A DNA stretch of 64,000 nt, taken from NCBI RefSeq assembly GCF_900102035.1, contig NZ_LT629689.1, forward strand, positions 4,510,001 to 4,574,000, read 5' to 3'. Source of the DNA: Pseudomonas extremaustralis (GTDB taxonomy: Bacteria; Pseudomonadota; Gammaproteobacteria; Pseudomonadales; Pseudomonadaceae). The notes beneath the pieces were generated by a model. It saw only the letters and a program-made list of their open reading frames with translations, made no database searches and had not been told where the DNA came from. The translations under genes were made by a program, and so were the position numbers. Of this stretch, positions 8,843 to 19,144 are shown piece by piece. Every line of letters begins with the position of its first letter. Position 1 is the first letter of the stretch.

Positions 8843-10198
8843 TTAACGTACCGCCGGGGGCTTGCGCAGCAAACTGAAGGCCATCGCCCCCAGCGCCGCC
8901 ACACCCAGCAGGAGCACGGCCCATAGACCGAGCTTCTTCCAGTCGGTGCCGGCTGCCGGCGATACGGCGACGACCGGCGATGCGACGGCCACCTCCCCCG
9001 CCAACGTGGCCTGGCCCAACGCCTTGAGGCGCTCGGCGCCGCCATCGGGGATCAGCGTCGACAGCGGCAAATTCGCCGCCTTCACCGAACCGTTGCCCAG
9101 CGCCAGGGTGAACGGCGGCTCACCCCGCGCCAGGAACACCAACTGCGTGGCGCGCACCGCAAACCGCAGGGCCGGCGCTTCGACACCCAGGCCGCCGCCG
9201 CGCTCGTCCACCTGCAGTTTGAGCTGGTTGACCACCTGGCCCGGCAAGCGCAACTCATCCTGCACCACGTCCTGACCGTTCTGGGTCAGGCGGTAGAGCA
9301 AACCATTGCTCAACGGCTGCCAGGCCTGATGGCTGTCGCGACGCCCCGCCAAAGTCACCGGCGCCAGACTGTTAGGCTGCTTGAGTTCGATACGCAACCG
9401 CTCGACATTCAGACCCACCGGCAACTGCCAACTGTACTCACCGGCCTCGAGCCGCGTGCCCGCCAACGGTTGCGACCACACCAACGGCAGCGGCTGGCTG
9501 CTGCTGGACGCGCTCACCAACTTGGCCGAGGTCAGCAGCGGCGCCGCCTGGCCTTGCCACACCAGGCGCAGGTAACGCGTCACACGCCCCGGCAGGCTGA
9601 CGTCGTGCTGCTCGACCCGCTCATCGGCAAACGACAAGCGCGCCACTTGCCCATCGCCCCAGGCGTCCCAATGCTGCAAGTCATCGCTGGCCTCGATGCT
9701 GAAACGCTGGAAACCTTCCTGCTCGTGGCTCCAGTCCAGGGTCAGTTGCTGCAGCGGGGCCTTGATCGCGCTGGCATCCAGCACCCAGCCGCGCAGCACC
9801 TGCTGGCCGGGCTTCGCTGCCGAAGACGGTTTGACCTCCACCAAGGTGCCTTCCGCAGTGGCCTTGAGCGTCACGCCAGGTACCGATTCACGGGCGTCGG
9901 CGGCGTATAGCGGGAACCACTTCACATCGGTGACGTGGCGGTTTTCGGTACGTTCGGCGGGCTGACGCGACAGCGCATAGGCTTGCGGCTCACCGGCGGC
10001 GTTGAACACGCGCACATCGCTCAGATCCGCCTGACGCGCCGCCAACTGCACCGACAGCGGCAACTCCAGGCGATACCACGGACCATTGCCACTCACCGCC
10101 AGCGGCACCTGCACGCTGAAGTCGGCGGGCGTCTCCTGGCCCCACGCCGACAATGCCGTACACACGCCCAGCACGGCCAGGCTCAACTTACCGATCAA
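8843..10198 (-). CDS. DUF3999 family exported membrane-anchored protein
   Basis: 451 residues; an N-terminal signal (IGKLSLAVLGVCTALSAWGQE), a long beta-rich periplasmic region, and one C-terminal membrane segment (WKKLGLWAVLLLGVAALGAMAFSLL) followed by RKPP. Matches the layout of DUF3999 proteins, whose role is unknown. The start is TTG at 10198: AAGGAG lies 8 bases upstream and the codon overlaps the stop of the DUF2339 gene (TTGA), so the pair is translationally coupled and probably works together at the inner membrane. Confidence 0.85.
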   Translation of the reverse strand: MIGKLSLAVLGVCTALSAWGQETPADFSVQVPLAVSGNGPWYRLELPLSVQLAARQADLSDVRVFNAAGEPQAYALSRQPAERTENRHVTDVKWFPLYAADARESVPGVTLKATAEGTLVEVKPSSAAKPGQQVLRGWVLDASAIKAPLQQLTLDWSHEQEGFQRFSIEASDDLQHWDAWGDGQVARLSFADERVEQHDVSLPGRVTRYLRLVWQGQAAPLLTSAKLVSASSSSQPLPLVWSQPLAGTRLEAGEYSWQLPVGLNVERLRIELKQPNSLAPVTLAGRRDSHQAWQPLSNGLLYRLTQNGQDVVQDELRLPGQVVNQLKLQVDERGGGLGVEAPALRFAVRATQLVFLARGEPPFTLALGNGSVKAANLPLSTLIPDGGAERLKALGQATLAGEVAVASPVVAVSPAAGTDWKKLGLWAVLLLGVAALGAMAFSLLRKPPAVR

Positions 10199-13100
10199 GA
10201 GGATGCTCCTTCAGTTTCCGACACAGGTTCGGCGCGCTTGGGCGGCAGCGGCGCAAAGTAACCCACCACCAACAACAGCCCGCCCACGCCAATGAACGAC
10301 ACGATCCGCGCCAGCCCGCCACGGTTGCTCAGCTCGACAAAAAACAGCTTGGCCACCACCACGGCAATCAACGCCGCACCGATCAGCCACACTTCGCGAC
10401 GATGACGCAGGTGGCCGCCGATCATCAGGCCGAGGGCGATCAGGGTCCAGACAATCGACAGACCCGCCTGAACCAGCATCGACGCCAGCAATGCATCCAG
10501 ATGGAAGGGCACGCCCCCCCAATGGTGGGCCGCGCGCATCACCAAGGCCGTGAAGAAGGCAAACAGCGAAATGCCCGCGACCGCCTGGGCGACCAGTTCA
10601 GCCCGTGCTCCGCGTTGCGGCGCCACGCCGCGCGACCACAAGTACACACCCAGCAGCGCAAACAACAGGCCCAGATCCAACGGACTGAGCAGCGGCACAT
10701 AAGGCAACGGCGTGGCGGTGCCGTCGCTGAAACTGTTCGCCAGCCAGAACCAACCCAGCATCAACACTGCCAGCGGCAGGGCCGCCAGCACGCGGTATTC
10801 ACGCGGATAAGCCGACACCGGCCACGGCCAAGCACGTGGCGCAGCTGCCAGCACCAGGTACAGGCTCGGCAGAATCGCCCAGCCCAGCCAGCGCCAGGCG
10901 TTGTATTCGCTCGACAGCAACAACAGGCCGTAGCGCAACTCCAGCGCCAGCACGCCGATCAACATCCAGCAACCCAGCACATGGGCAACGCTCAAGACCC
11001 TGGCCCCGGCCACCGTCGCCAAGCGGCGCAGCGAGATGAAATGCACGCCGAACACCGCCAGCCAGGCCAACCAGCCGAACTGCGCCGCCGGGTGATAGTA
11101 ATCATGGGCAGACACCAGCAACACCGCGCCCGCCGCCGGCATCAGCAGCGTGCAGAGCATACCCAGCGAAGCCCAGCGCAGACGCTGTGCCAACAGCGTC
11201 CAGATCGCCACGCTCACAGCCGCGATACCCAACAGGAACGAGCCTTGCAGTGCGCCGGGAACAAATCGCAGCACTTCGCCGATCAGCGCCACGGCCCACC
11301 ACGCCGCGCCCCACACCAGCAACAGGTCCGACAGCCGTTGCAGTTTCAGCACCGCAAACACCGGCGCATGGGGTTCACGCTGCAAGCGCCAGGCGCCGAC
11401 CAGAGCGGCCAGGCCCAACACCATCGGCGTCCAGAAACCGCTGTGCCCCAGCGGACGCAAACCTTCCTGGCTCAACGGCCCGAGCAGTTCCGGCACCGCC
11501 AGCAGGAACGAAGCACCGCCGATCAGTTGCAGCAGCAGACCGAACACAAAACTGACGCGCTGTTGCAGGTACAGGCTCAACCAGATGATCAGCAAACCAC
11601 TGGCCGCCCACACCCCGCTGGCGCTGTCCCAAGGCAGCACGAACAGCACAGCCAGGTTGATCAACGCCAGGCCGGCCAGCAGCACCAACGACAACCCACG
11701 CAACAGCCGCGCATCACTGCGCACCGTCTCGTCGCGGGCCGCCAGCAGCATGCCGCCGATCAGGGCCAGGCCGATCAACGATGCCGTCAGCAAACCGCTC
11801 CAGCCCGCGCTGAATACCGCCGCGCCGTCACCGCCCTGCAAGCGCAGCAGGAACAACGCACCGCCCAGCAACTGCACGCCGAACGCGGTGAACAAAAAGG
11901 TGCGCGAGCCGATGCGCAGGCCGATCAACAGCGTCACCAGACCGGCGATTGCCCAACTGATGGCGGTGCCTTGGGTCTGCAACAGCAACGGCGCGAGCAG
12001 GTACAGAAAGCTCAGGCCAAGGCTGGCGAGCACTGGCAGGCCTCGGCGTTCCCACTCGGCGGTGTGCTGCGGCGACGCTTGGCGCAACTGCTCGAAACTG
12101 AACAACAACGCGGCGCCGAGCAGCAGCGCACCCAAGGGCGCGCCATTGAGCAAAGTGTGTTCGCCGATGCGCAGTTCGCTGAGGAACGCCAGCGCCGAGC
12201 CCACTTGCAGCAACACGCCAAACGCCCGCGCCAACGGGCGCTGCTGACGCAAGCCGAGCCAGAAAATCCCGGCGCCTTCCACCGCCCAGGCGGCGGCGGT
12301 CCAGCGCGCATCCAGGCCCAGGGGGATGGCCAGGCTGGCAAAGATCACCCCCAAGGCCAGGCAGGTTTCCGCCAGCAACAAGGCGCGCCCGCCACTGAGC
12401 AGGCGGGCCAGGCCCATGTAGATAATGCCCAGGCCGAGCGCACTGAACGCGGCGGCGAACTCCAGGTGCTGCACCAACGCGAACTGCAAGCCAAAGCCCA
12501 CCAGCGGCGGGCCGAACAACAGGCTGCCGTCGACATAATCGCCCTTGGCTGCCGACCAGCGCAGCAGCGCCTCGCGGCTGTCGTTCTCGGGCGCGTCGTT
12601 CATTTCCAGCAATTTACGCCGGGTGAACAGCAGGCCGATCGCCAGGTACATCAAGAAAAACCCGATCAGGAACGGCTCGGTGCTCCACAGCAGCTGCGGG
12701 GCATACGAACGCAGGCCCCAGGCGAAGCCGATGCCGAAGGTGCCGACAAAACCGATCAGGTTGAGCAAGCGCCACGCCTTGAACCAGGCGATGGCGAGGA
12801 TGCCGGCGTTGAGCAAGGCGAAGTAACTGAACAGTGCCACATGGTTGCCGGCGCCGGTCGAGGTCAGAATCGGCGCGGCAAAACCGCCAAGCGCCGCCGC
12901 GCAGGCCAGCCCCAACGCATCCTGGGTAATCGCCAGAATCGCCGAGAACACCGTGACCGCCACCAGCAGGCCCAGCGCCGCGCTCGGGTCGATCAACGGG
13001 TGCAGGCGCATCGCGGCAAACACCGTCAGATACAGCACCGCAATACCGGTGCCTTGCAGCATCAAGCCGTAATTGCTGTTGCGCAGCCGCAGCCACCAGC

Positions 13101-13716
13101 CCAGGCCCAGCAGGCCCAAGGCGGCGGCGGCGACCCCGGCGTAACGCAGTTCGATCGGCACCACCATGCCTTCGGTGGCATAGCGCAGCAGGAACGCCAG
13201 GCCGAGAAACAGCAGCACCACGCCCACACGCAGCACGGTATTGCCGCCGAACAGCCAATTGCGTGCGCCGCGGATGGCGCGTTCGATCAGGTTAGGGCCG
13301 CGAGGAGCGGCAGGTGCTTTGGCAGGCGCAGGCGTGGGCGCCGGTGCCCAGGCATCCGCCGGCAGCGGCTGACTGGGTTCGGTGACCATGGCCACGGGCG
13401 CCAGTTCGGGGGGCAGCTCCCAAACCAGTTCGGTGGCCGGAGTGGCCGGCATCGGCTCGGGAACAGGCGGTTCGACAATGACCTGGCTCGTCGGCGCAGG
13501 CACCTCGAGTTGCCGCAGGCGTTCACCCAGGGCAATCAGCGCCTTTTGCGTGGACTCCAACTGATGAGCCTGTTGTTGCGCCTGTGCCGCAAGCTTGGTC
13601 AGACGAATCGCCTGTCCGATGCCCAACCCCAACAGCGCACCGATGCCCGCATCGCCGAACGACTCATCGAGCGTCCAGCCGAGCGCGAGGCCAATCAGCA
13701 TGAAAATCCATTGCAT
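10195..13716 (-). CDS. DUF2339 giant polytopic membrane protein
   Basis: 1173 residues. The start MQWIFMLIGLALGWTLDESFGDAG is a membrane helix, then a short coiled-coil (QQQAHQLESTQKALIALGERLRQ), a Pro/Ala-rich linker (about residues 85-135), and then many consecutive hydrophobic segments to the end, too many to count reliably by eye. This is the DUF2339 architecture; function is unknown, though such proteins are discussed as envelope or surface-polymer components. ATG at 13716; the open frame upstream runs into a REPIN. Overlaps the DUF3999 gene by 4 bases. Confidence 0.85.
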   Translation of the reverse strand: MQWIFMLIGLALGWTLDESFGDAGIGALLGLGIGQAIRLTKLAAQAQQQAHQLESTQKALIALGERLRQLEVPAPTSQVIVEPPVPEPMPATPATELVWELPPELAPVAMVTEPSQPLPADAWAPAPTPAPAKAPAAPRGPNLIERAIRGARNWLFGGNTVLRVGVVLLFLGLAFLLRYATEGMVVPIELRYAGVAAAALGLLGLGWWLRLRNSNYGLMLQGTGIAVLYLTVFAAMRLHPLIDPSAALGLLVAVTVFSAILAITQDALGLACAAALGGFAAPILTSTGAGNHVALFSYFALLNAGILAIAWFKAWRLLNLIGFVGTFGIGFAWGLRSYAPQLLWSTEPFLIGFFLMYLAIGLLFTRRKLLEMNDAPENDSREALLRWSAAKGDYVDGSLLFGPPLVGFGLQFALVQHLEFAAAFSALGLGIIYMGLARLLSGGRALLLAETCLALGVIFASLAIPLGLDARWTAAAWAVEGAGIFWLGLRQQRPLARAFGVLLQVGSALAFLSELRIGEHTLLNGAPLGALLLGAALLFSFEQLRQASPQHTAEWERRGLPVLASLGLSFLYLLAPLLLQTQGTAISWAIAGLVTLLIGLRIGSRTFLFTAFGVQLLGGALFLLRLQGGDGAAVFSAGWSGLLTASLIGLALIGGMLLAARDETVRSDARLLRGLSLVLLAGLALINLAVLFVLPWDSASGVWAASGLLIIWLSLYLQQRVSFVFGLLLQLIGGASFLLAVPELLGPLSQEGLRPLGHSGFWTPMVLGLAALVGAWRLQREPHAPVFAVLKLQRLSDLLLVWGAAWWAVALIGEVLRFVPGALQGSFLLGIAAVSVAIWTLLAQRLRWASLGMLCTLLMPAAGAVLLVSAHDYYHPAAQFGWLAWLAVFGVHFISLRRLATVAGARVLSVAHVLGCWMLIGVLALELRYGLLLLSSEYNAWRWLGWAILPSLYLVLAAAPRAWPWPVSAYPREYRVLAALPLAVLMLGWFWLANSFSDGTATPLPYVPLLSPLDLGLLFALLGVYLWSRGVAPQRGARAELVAQAVAGISLFAFFTALVMRAAHHWGGVPFHLDALLASMLVQAGLSIVWTLIALGLMIGGHLRHRREVWLIGAALIAVVVAKLFFVELSNRGGLARIVSFIGVGGLLLVVGYFAPLPPKRAEPVSETEGASS

Positions 13717-13764
13717 GGTCGATATCCCTGAGCAAACCGGCGCCCAGTATATCGACGCGGGCCC

Positions 13765-13858
13765 AATGTGGGAGGGGGCTTGCTCTCGATAGCGGTATAC
13801 CAGTCGACATCTCTGCAAACTGACACCCCGCCATCGGGAGCAAGCCCCCTCCCACATT
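13765..13858. repeat. REPIN (two inverted REP copies)
   Basis: Left arm AATGTGGGAGGGGGCTTGCT and right arm AGCAAGCCCCCTCCCACATT enclose about 55 bases, forming one long hairpin between the DUF2339 and glgP genes. The same doublet layout recurs at 17019-17099 and 26641-26731. Confidence 0.85.
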
Positions 13859-13872
13859 TGGGTTTGCGGTGC

Positions 13873-16323
13873 TTAGTCCAACGCTTTCCAGATCTCGGTG
13901 GCGTACTCGCGGATCGTGCGGTCCGACGAGAACCACCCCATCCGCGCGGTATTGAGCACCGCCGAACGCCACCACTCCTTGGAGTCATGCCAGTGCGCTT
14001 CGACCCGCGCCTGCGCTTCCCAGTAGGCGTCGAAATCGGCGCATACCAGGAAGCGATCGTAGTCGATCAGCCCGTCGATCAAGCCCACATAACGGCCCGG
14101 ATCATCTGGCGAGAACACCCCGCCGCGAATCGCCTGGAGCACATCGTTCAGACGATGGGACGCCGCGATGTCCGGCCCGGCATTGAACTCGCCGGCATGT
14201 TTGCGCGCCTCCACCTGCTGCGCACTGAGGCCGAAGATAAACATGTGCTCGCCGCCCACGCGCTCGTGCATCTCCACGTTGGCGCCGTCCATGGTGCCGA
14301 TGGTCAGCGCGCCGTTGAGGCCGAACTTCATGTTGCTGGTACCCGACGCCTCGAAGCCGGCCGTGGAGATCTGCTCCGACAAGTCCGCCGCCGGGATGAT
14401 GCTTTCGGCCAGGCTGACGTTGTAGTTGGGCAGGAACACCACTTTGAGCAAGCCGCGCACGGTCGGGTCGTTGTTGACGGTGCGCGCGATGTCGTTGGTC
14501 AGCTTGATGATCAGCTTGGCCTGGTGATAACTGGCAGCCGCCTTGCCCGCAAAGATCTTCACCCGCGGCACCCAATCGGTGCCCGGCTCGGCGCGGATCG
14601 CCTGGTACAGCGCGACGGTGTGCAACAGGTTGAGCAGTTGGCGCTTGTATTCGTGAATGCGCTTGACCTGCACGTCGAACATCGCCGCCGGGTTGACCGC
14701 AATGCCCAGGCGCTCGTGGATGATCTCGGCCAGGGCACGCTTGCTGTGCAGACGCTGCTCGGCGAACGCTTTGCGGAAGGCCTGTTTCTCGGCGAAGGTC
14801 TCCAACTCCGTCAGGCGCGTTTCCATGGTGTCGAGGATGTCCGGGCCCAGCGCGTCCACCAGCATGTCGGTGAGTTTCGGGTTGGCCTGGTACAGCCAGC
14901 GGCGGAAGGTGATGCCGTTGGTTTTGTTGTTGATGCGCTCTGGATACAACTTGTGCAGTTCGGAGAACACCGTGCTGCGCATCAGTTGGGTGTGCAAGCC
15001 GGACACGCCGTTGACGCTATGGGAGCCGAGGAACGCCAGGTTGCCCATGCGCACGCGGCGGCCGTTGTCTTCTTCGATCAGCGACACCGCGCGCAGCACG
15101 TCGAAATCGTGGATGCCCTTGGCCCGCAGCGAATCGATGTGCTGCGCGTTGATCAGGTAGATGATCTGCATGTGCCGCGGCAACATGCGCTCCATCAGAC
15201 CGACCGGCCAGGTTTCCAAGGCTTCGGGCAACAGGGTGTGGTTGGTGTACGACAGGGTTTCCACCGTGACATCCCACGCGGCGTCCCACGGAACATCGTG
15301 CAGATCGACCAGCTGGCGCATCAACTCGGCGACGGCGATCGACGGGTGGGTGTCGTTGAGCTGGATCGCTGCGTGTTCGCCCAGGCTGAGTACCGAGCCG
15401 TGCATGTTCTTGTGGCGGCGCAGCAGGTCCTGCAAAGAGGCGGCGACGAAGAAGTATTCCTGGCGCAGCCGCAGTTCCTGCCCCGCTTCGGTGCTGTCGG
15501 CCGGGTAAAGCACACGGGAGATGCTCTCGGCGCGGGCCACCTCGGCGACGGCGCCCAAGTGGTCGCCGGCGTTGAAACGCTCCAGGTGCAGGTCTTCCAC
15601 GGCGCGCGCACGCCACAACCGCAGGGTGTTGACGCTGGCACCGCGCCAGCCGACCACTGGGGTGTCGTAGGCCACGGCGCGCACGGTTTCGTTGGGCGCC
15701 CAGACCTGGATCATCTTGCCGGAAGCATCCGGCACGGTCTGGACGCTGCCGCCGAAGCCAATCGGGTAAATCACCTCGGCGCGCTCGAACTCCCATGGGT
15801 TGCCGAAATCCAGCCAGCGTTCGGTTTGCTCCTGCTGCCAGCCATCGACGATCGCCTGGCGGAACAGCCCGTGTTCATAGCGGATGCCATAACCGTGGCC
15901 GGCAATGCCCAGGGTCGACATGCTTTCCATGAAGCAGGCGGCCAGACGGCCCAGGCCACCGTTGCCGAGCGCCGCGTCGGGCTCCAGCACACGGATGCGC
16001 TCGAGGTCCACACCGAGCTCGGCCAGGGCTTCGCGAGCGATCTCCAGCACGCCGAGGTTGCTCAGGCTGTCGTAGAGCAGGCGGCCGATGAGAAATTCCA
16101 GGGAGAGGTAATAAACCCGCTTCTGGCCTTTGCGGTAGATACGCCGCGTATGGTCCATCCAGTGGTCGACCATCTGGTCGCGGGCGGCCAGGGCAATGGC
16201 TTCGAACCAGTCATGGTCGAAGGCATGATCCGGGTCTTTGCCCACCGCGTAGGTGAGTTTGGTCAAGACAGCATCGCGAAATGCGGCTACCTCTGCTTCT
16301 CGTGCAAGCGGTTCCTGAGACAT
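13873..16323 (-). CDS. glgP: Glycogen/starch/alpha-glucan phosphorylase
   Basis: Releases glucose 1-phosphate from alpha-1,4-glucans using pyridoxal phosphate. The 816 residues match the usual length. Visible features: YYLSLEFLIGRLL near residue 70, NGGLGRLAACFMESMS near 120, and the cofactor-lysine segment EASGTSNMKFGLNGALTIGT with Lys near residue 666, ending in NVEMHERVG. ATG at 16323. It is alone on its strand between a REPIN and the divergent Cys-cluster gene; no other glycogen gene is in the window. Confidence 0.96.
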   Translation of the reverse strand: MSQEPLAREAEVAAFRDAVLTKLTYAVGKDPDHAFDHDWFEAIALAARDQMVDHWMDHTRRIYRKGQKRVYYLSLEFLIGRLLYDSLSNLGVLEIAREALAELGVDLERIRVLEPDAALGNGGLGRLAACFMESMSTLGIAGHGYGIRYEHGLFRQAIVDGWQQEQTERWLDFGNPWEFERAEVIYPIGFGGSVQTVPDASGKMIQVWAPNETVRAVAYDTPVVGWRGASVNTLRLWRARAVEDLHLERFNAGDHLGAVAEVARAESISRVLYPADSTEAGQELRLRQEYFFVAASLQDLLRRHKNMHGSVLSLGEHAAIQLNDTHPSIAVAELMRQLVDLHDVPWDAAWDVTVETLSYTNHTLLPEALETWPVGLMERMLPRHMQIIYLINAQHIDSLRAKGIHDFDVLRAVSLIEEDNGRRVRMGNLAFLGSHSVNGVSGLHTQLMRSTVFSELHKLYPERINNKTNGITFRRWLYQANPKLTDMLVDALGPDILDTMETRLTELETFAEKQAFRKAFAEQRLHSKRALAEIIHERLGIAVNPAAMFDVQVKRIHEYKRQLLNLLHTVALYQAIRAEPGTDWVPRVKIFAGKAAASYHQAKLIIKLTNDIARTVNNDPTVRGLLKVVFLPNYNVSLAESIIPAADLSEQISTAGFEASGTSNMKFGLNGALTIGTMDGANVEMHERVGGEHMFIFGLSAQQVEARKHAGEFNAGPDIAASHRLNDVLQAIRGGVFSPDDPGRYVGLIDGLIDYDRFLVCADFDAYWEAQARVEAHWHDSKEWWRSAVLNTARMGWFSSDRTIREYATEIWKALD

Positions 16324-16559
16324 CGATGCGACCTCGAGCGAGATTGAAGGAGTTGCTAGAGCCTAGTCGGTCTGACCGATGGCAAACACTCTGGTTCGGC
16401 AGTTTTTTAACTCATTCACATTTGTGGGAATTTGATGCAGGGGTCGTGCCTGTTCAACGACCGAACCGCCTTCGGGCTGAAAATCAGAAAATATTGTTCA
16501 AAAAATCACCCATCCCGGTATGATCCCGCGCCCGGATACTGCCCCACCTTGGAACCCTG

Positions 16560-16994
16560 ATGAAGCCTCAACTGATCGCCGCCGCGGAACTCGACCGTCT
16601 CGAAACCTGGCAGAAATATTCTGCCCACATGTGCGGCGGCTGCGTGTCCAGCTGCTGCACGCTGCCGGTCGAGGTGAAGATCAAGGACCTGATCCGCATT
16701 GGCATCGTCGATGAGTTCGAGCGCGGCGACCCGCCGAAGAACATCGCCAAGCGCTTGCAGAAGGAAGGCATCGTCGAGCGCTTCAACTCCAAATCCGAAA
16801 TATTTACCCTGCAGCGCATGAGCAACAACGACTGCCTGTACCTCGATCGTAAGACGCGCTTCTGCACTATTTATGACAAGCGCCCGGACACCTGCCGCAA
16901 CCACCCGAAAATCGGCCCGCGGCCGGGGTATTGCGCGTACAAGCCCAAGGAAGTGGTGCGCGAGACCAATTTCAAGACTCTCGATAAGTTCTGA
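16560..16994 (+). CDS. YkgJ-family cysteine cluster protein
   Basis: 144 residues with the family cysteine pattern: CGGCVSSCC near residue 25, then CLYLDRKTRFCTIYDKRPDTC and a final C in GYCAYKPKE. Such proteins are thought to bind zinc or an iron-sulfur cluster; no reaction is established. ATG at 16560 directly precedes KPQLIAAAELDRLETWQ. It converges with typA, with a REPIN and a terminator between them. Confidence 0.85.
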   Translation: MKPQLIAAAELDRLETWQKYSAHMCGGCVSSCCTLPVEVKIKDLIRIGIVDEFERGDPPKNIAKRLQKEGIVERFNSKSEIFTLQRMSNNDCLYLDRKTRFCTIYDKRPDTCRNHPKIGPRPGYCAYKPKEVVRETNFKTLDKF

Positions 16995-17018
16995 TCCACG
17001 TTTTGCAGGGCTCTCAAG

Positions 17019-17099
17019 GGCCCTATCGGGGGCAAGCCCCCTCCCACGGTTTTGATTTGTGAACGCCTTCAAAATGTGGGGCTTGCCCCCGATAGGGCC
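17019..17099. repeat. REPIN between ykgJ-family gene and typA
   Basis: GGCCCTATCGGGGGCAAGCC...CCCAC (17019-17048) and its inverse ATGTGGGGCTTGCCCCCGAT...GGCC (17074-17099). The outer CCTATCGGGGGCAAGCC arm is extended compared with the copies at 13765 and 26641. Confidence 0.85.
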
Positions 17100-17130
17100 G
17101 GCATATTCAGCACAAAACCTGCAGGCATAA

Positions 17131-17166
17131 AAAAACGCCCCCGGCCTTTCGACCGGGGGCGTTTTT
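17131..17166. terminator. Terminator of typA (bidirectional)
   Basis: AAAAACGCCCCCGG / CCGGGGGCGTTTTT stem around CCTTTCGA, with A- and T-tracts on either side; lies 19 bases past the typA stop. Confidence 0.92.
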
Positions 17167-17184
17167 CATTCAGCCTGAGTTAAC

Positions 17185-19005
17185 TCAGTTCTTGGCTTTC
17201 TTGGCAGCGCGGGTACGCTCGCCTTCGTCCAGGATCTTCTTACGCAGGCGGATCGACTTAGGCGTGACTTCGCACAGCTCGTCGTCCTGGATGAATTCCA
17301 GGGCCTGTTCCAGGGTGAAGCGAACAGGTGGGACCAGAGCGATGGTTTCGTCTTTACCCGAAGCACGCATGTTGTCGAGCTTCTTGCCTTTGGTTGGGTT
17401 GACGCCCATGTCGTTGTCACGGCTGTTCAGACCAACGATCTGACCGTTGTAGATCTCTTGACCGTGTTCAACGAACAGCTTGCCACGCGCCTGGAGGGTT
17501 TCCAGGGAGTAGGTCAGTGCCTTGCCGGTTTCAACCGAAACCAGAACACCGTTCTGACGGCCGGACATGTCGCCGGACTTCATGGTGTCGTAGCGATCAA
17601 AGATCGAGGTCAGGATGCCAGCACCGTTGGTCAGGGTCAGGAACTGGTTACGGAAACCGATCAGACCACGAGCAGGGATGTTGTATTCCAGACGTACACG
17701 GCCTTTGCCATCCGGCACCATGTTGGTCAGGTCGCCTTTACGCAGGCCCATCTCTTCCATGACCTTGCCCTGGGATTCTTCAGGGGTATCGATGGTCACG
17801 TTTTCAAACGGTTCCTGCTTCACGCCGTCAACGGTACGGATGATCACTTCAGGACGACCAACGCCCATTTCGAAGCCTTCGCGACGCATGGTTTCGATCA
17901 GTACCGAGAGGTGCAGCTCACCACGGCCGGAAACCTTGAACTTGTCAGCCGAGTCGCCTTCTTCAACGCGCAGTGCCACGTTGTACAGCAGCTCTTTGTC
18001 CAGACGTTCCTTGATGTTACGGGAAGTCACGAACTTGCCTTCTTTACCGCAGAAAGGCGAGTCGTTTACCTGGAAGGTCATGGAAACGGTTGGCTCGTCG
18101 ACGGTCAGAGGCTTCATCGCCTCGACAGTGTCCGGCTGGCACAGGGTGTCGGAGATGAACAGCGAGTCCATGCCGCTGACGCACACGATGTCGCCGGCGA
18201 AAGCTTCTTCAACGTCGATACGGTGCAGGCCGTGGTGACCCATCAGCTTCAGGATACGACCGTTGCGCTTCTTGCCGTCGGCGCCGATAGCGACAACCGG
18301 GGTGTTCGGCTTGACGCTGCCACGGGCGATACGGCCAACACCGATAACACCCAGGAAGCTGTTGTAGTCCAGTGCCGAGATTTGCATCTGGAACGGACCG
18401 TCACGGTCAACCTTCGGTGGTGGAACGTGGTCAACGATGGCCTGGTACAGCGGGGTCATGTCTTCGGCCATGTCGGTGTGATCCAGACCGGCGATGCCGT
18501 TCAGGGCCGAGGCGTAGATCACTTGGAAGTCCAGCTGTTCTTCGGTAGCACCCAGGTTGTCGAACAGATCGAAGATCTGGTCCAGAACCCAATCAGGACG
18601 CGCGCCTGGACGGTCGACCTTGTTGATGCACACGATCGGACGCAGGCCGGCTTCGAAAGCCTTCTTGGTCACGAAACGGGTTTGCGGCATAGGGCCGTCT
18701 TGAGCGTCAACCAGCAGCAGCACGGAGTCGACCATCGACATCACGCGTTCTACTTCGCCGCCGAAGTCGGCGTGGCCCGGGGTGTCCACGATGTTGATGT
18801 GGTAGCCGTTCCAGTTGATAGCGGTGTTTTTAGCCAGGATGGTAATACCGCGCTCTTTTTCCTGGTCGTTGGAGTCCATCACGCGCTCGTCGTTGAGCTC
18901 GTTGCGCTCCAGGGTGCCGGATTGACGCAAGAGTTTGTCTACCAGGGTGGTTTTACCGTGGTCAACGTGAGCAATGATGGCGATGTTACGTAGATTTTCG
19001 ATCAC
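17185..19005 (-). CDS. typA: Ribosome-associated GTPase TypA/BipA
   Basis: Translational GTPase of the EF-G/LepA class that acts on 50S subunit assembly and growth under stress or cold. 606 residues. G1 is AHVDHGKT (residues 12-19), followed by switch [14 protein letters not shown] and G4 NKVD; the C-terminal BipA-specific part ends [19 protein letters not shown]. The start codon is GTG (19005), giving (M)[14 protein letters not shown], the family N-terminus; no ATG fits. Monocistronic, with its own terminator at 17131-17166. Confidence 0.96.
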   Translation of the reverse strand: MIENLRNIAIIAHVDHGKTTLVDKLLRQSGTLERNELNDERVMDSNDQEKERGITILAKNTAINWNGYHINIVDTPGHADFGGEVERVMSMVDSVLLLVDAQDGPMPQTRFVTKKAFEAGLRPIVCINKVDRPGARPDWVLDQIFDLFDNLGATEEQLDFQVIYASALNGIAGLDHTDMAEDMTPLYQAIVDHVPPPKVDRDGPFQMQISALDYNSFLGVIGVGRIARGSVKPNTPVVAIGADGKKRNGRILKLMGHHGLHRIDVEEAFAGDIVCVSGMDSLFISDTLCQPDTVEAMKPLTVDEPTVSMTFQVNDSPFCGKEGKFVTSRNIKERLDKELLYNVALRVEEGDSADKFKVSGRGELHLSVLIETMRREGFEMGVGRPEVIIRTVDGVKQEPFENVTIDTPEESQGKVMEEMGLRKGDLTNMVPDGKGRVRLEYNIPARGLIGFRNQFLTLTNGAGILTSIFDRYDTMKSGDMSGRQNGVLVSVETGKALTYSLETLQARGKLFVEHGQEIYNGQIVGLNSRDNDMGVNPTKGKKLDNMRASGKDETIALVPPVRFTLEQALEFIQDDELCEVTPKSIRLRKKILDEGERTRAAKKAKN

Positions 19006-19144
19006 TTGTGTATCTCGATCAGAGGATTCGGTGTGCTGACAGGTCGTGGCAGCGATTAACAGTAGAGTCAGGCCTTGCCGTTACAGCTTGACGGCAGAGT
19101 CGGGGGGCCGGTGACGCAGGCCACAGGCAAACAGCCCCGGGCTC

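Noticed and set aside
10153..13731. Very long rightward open frame antisense to the DUF2339 gene
   Set aside because: Gln/Arg/His-rich composition typical of the antisense of a GC-rich, Leu/Ala-rich membrane gene; no domain, and it covers a well-supported gene.
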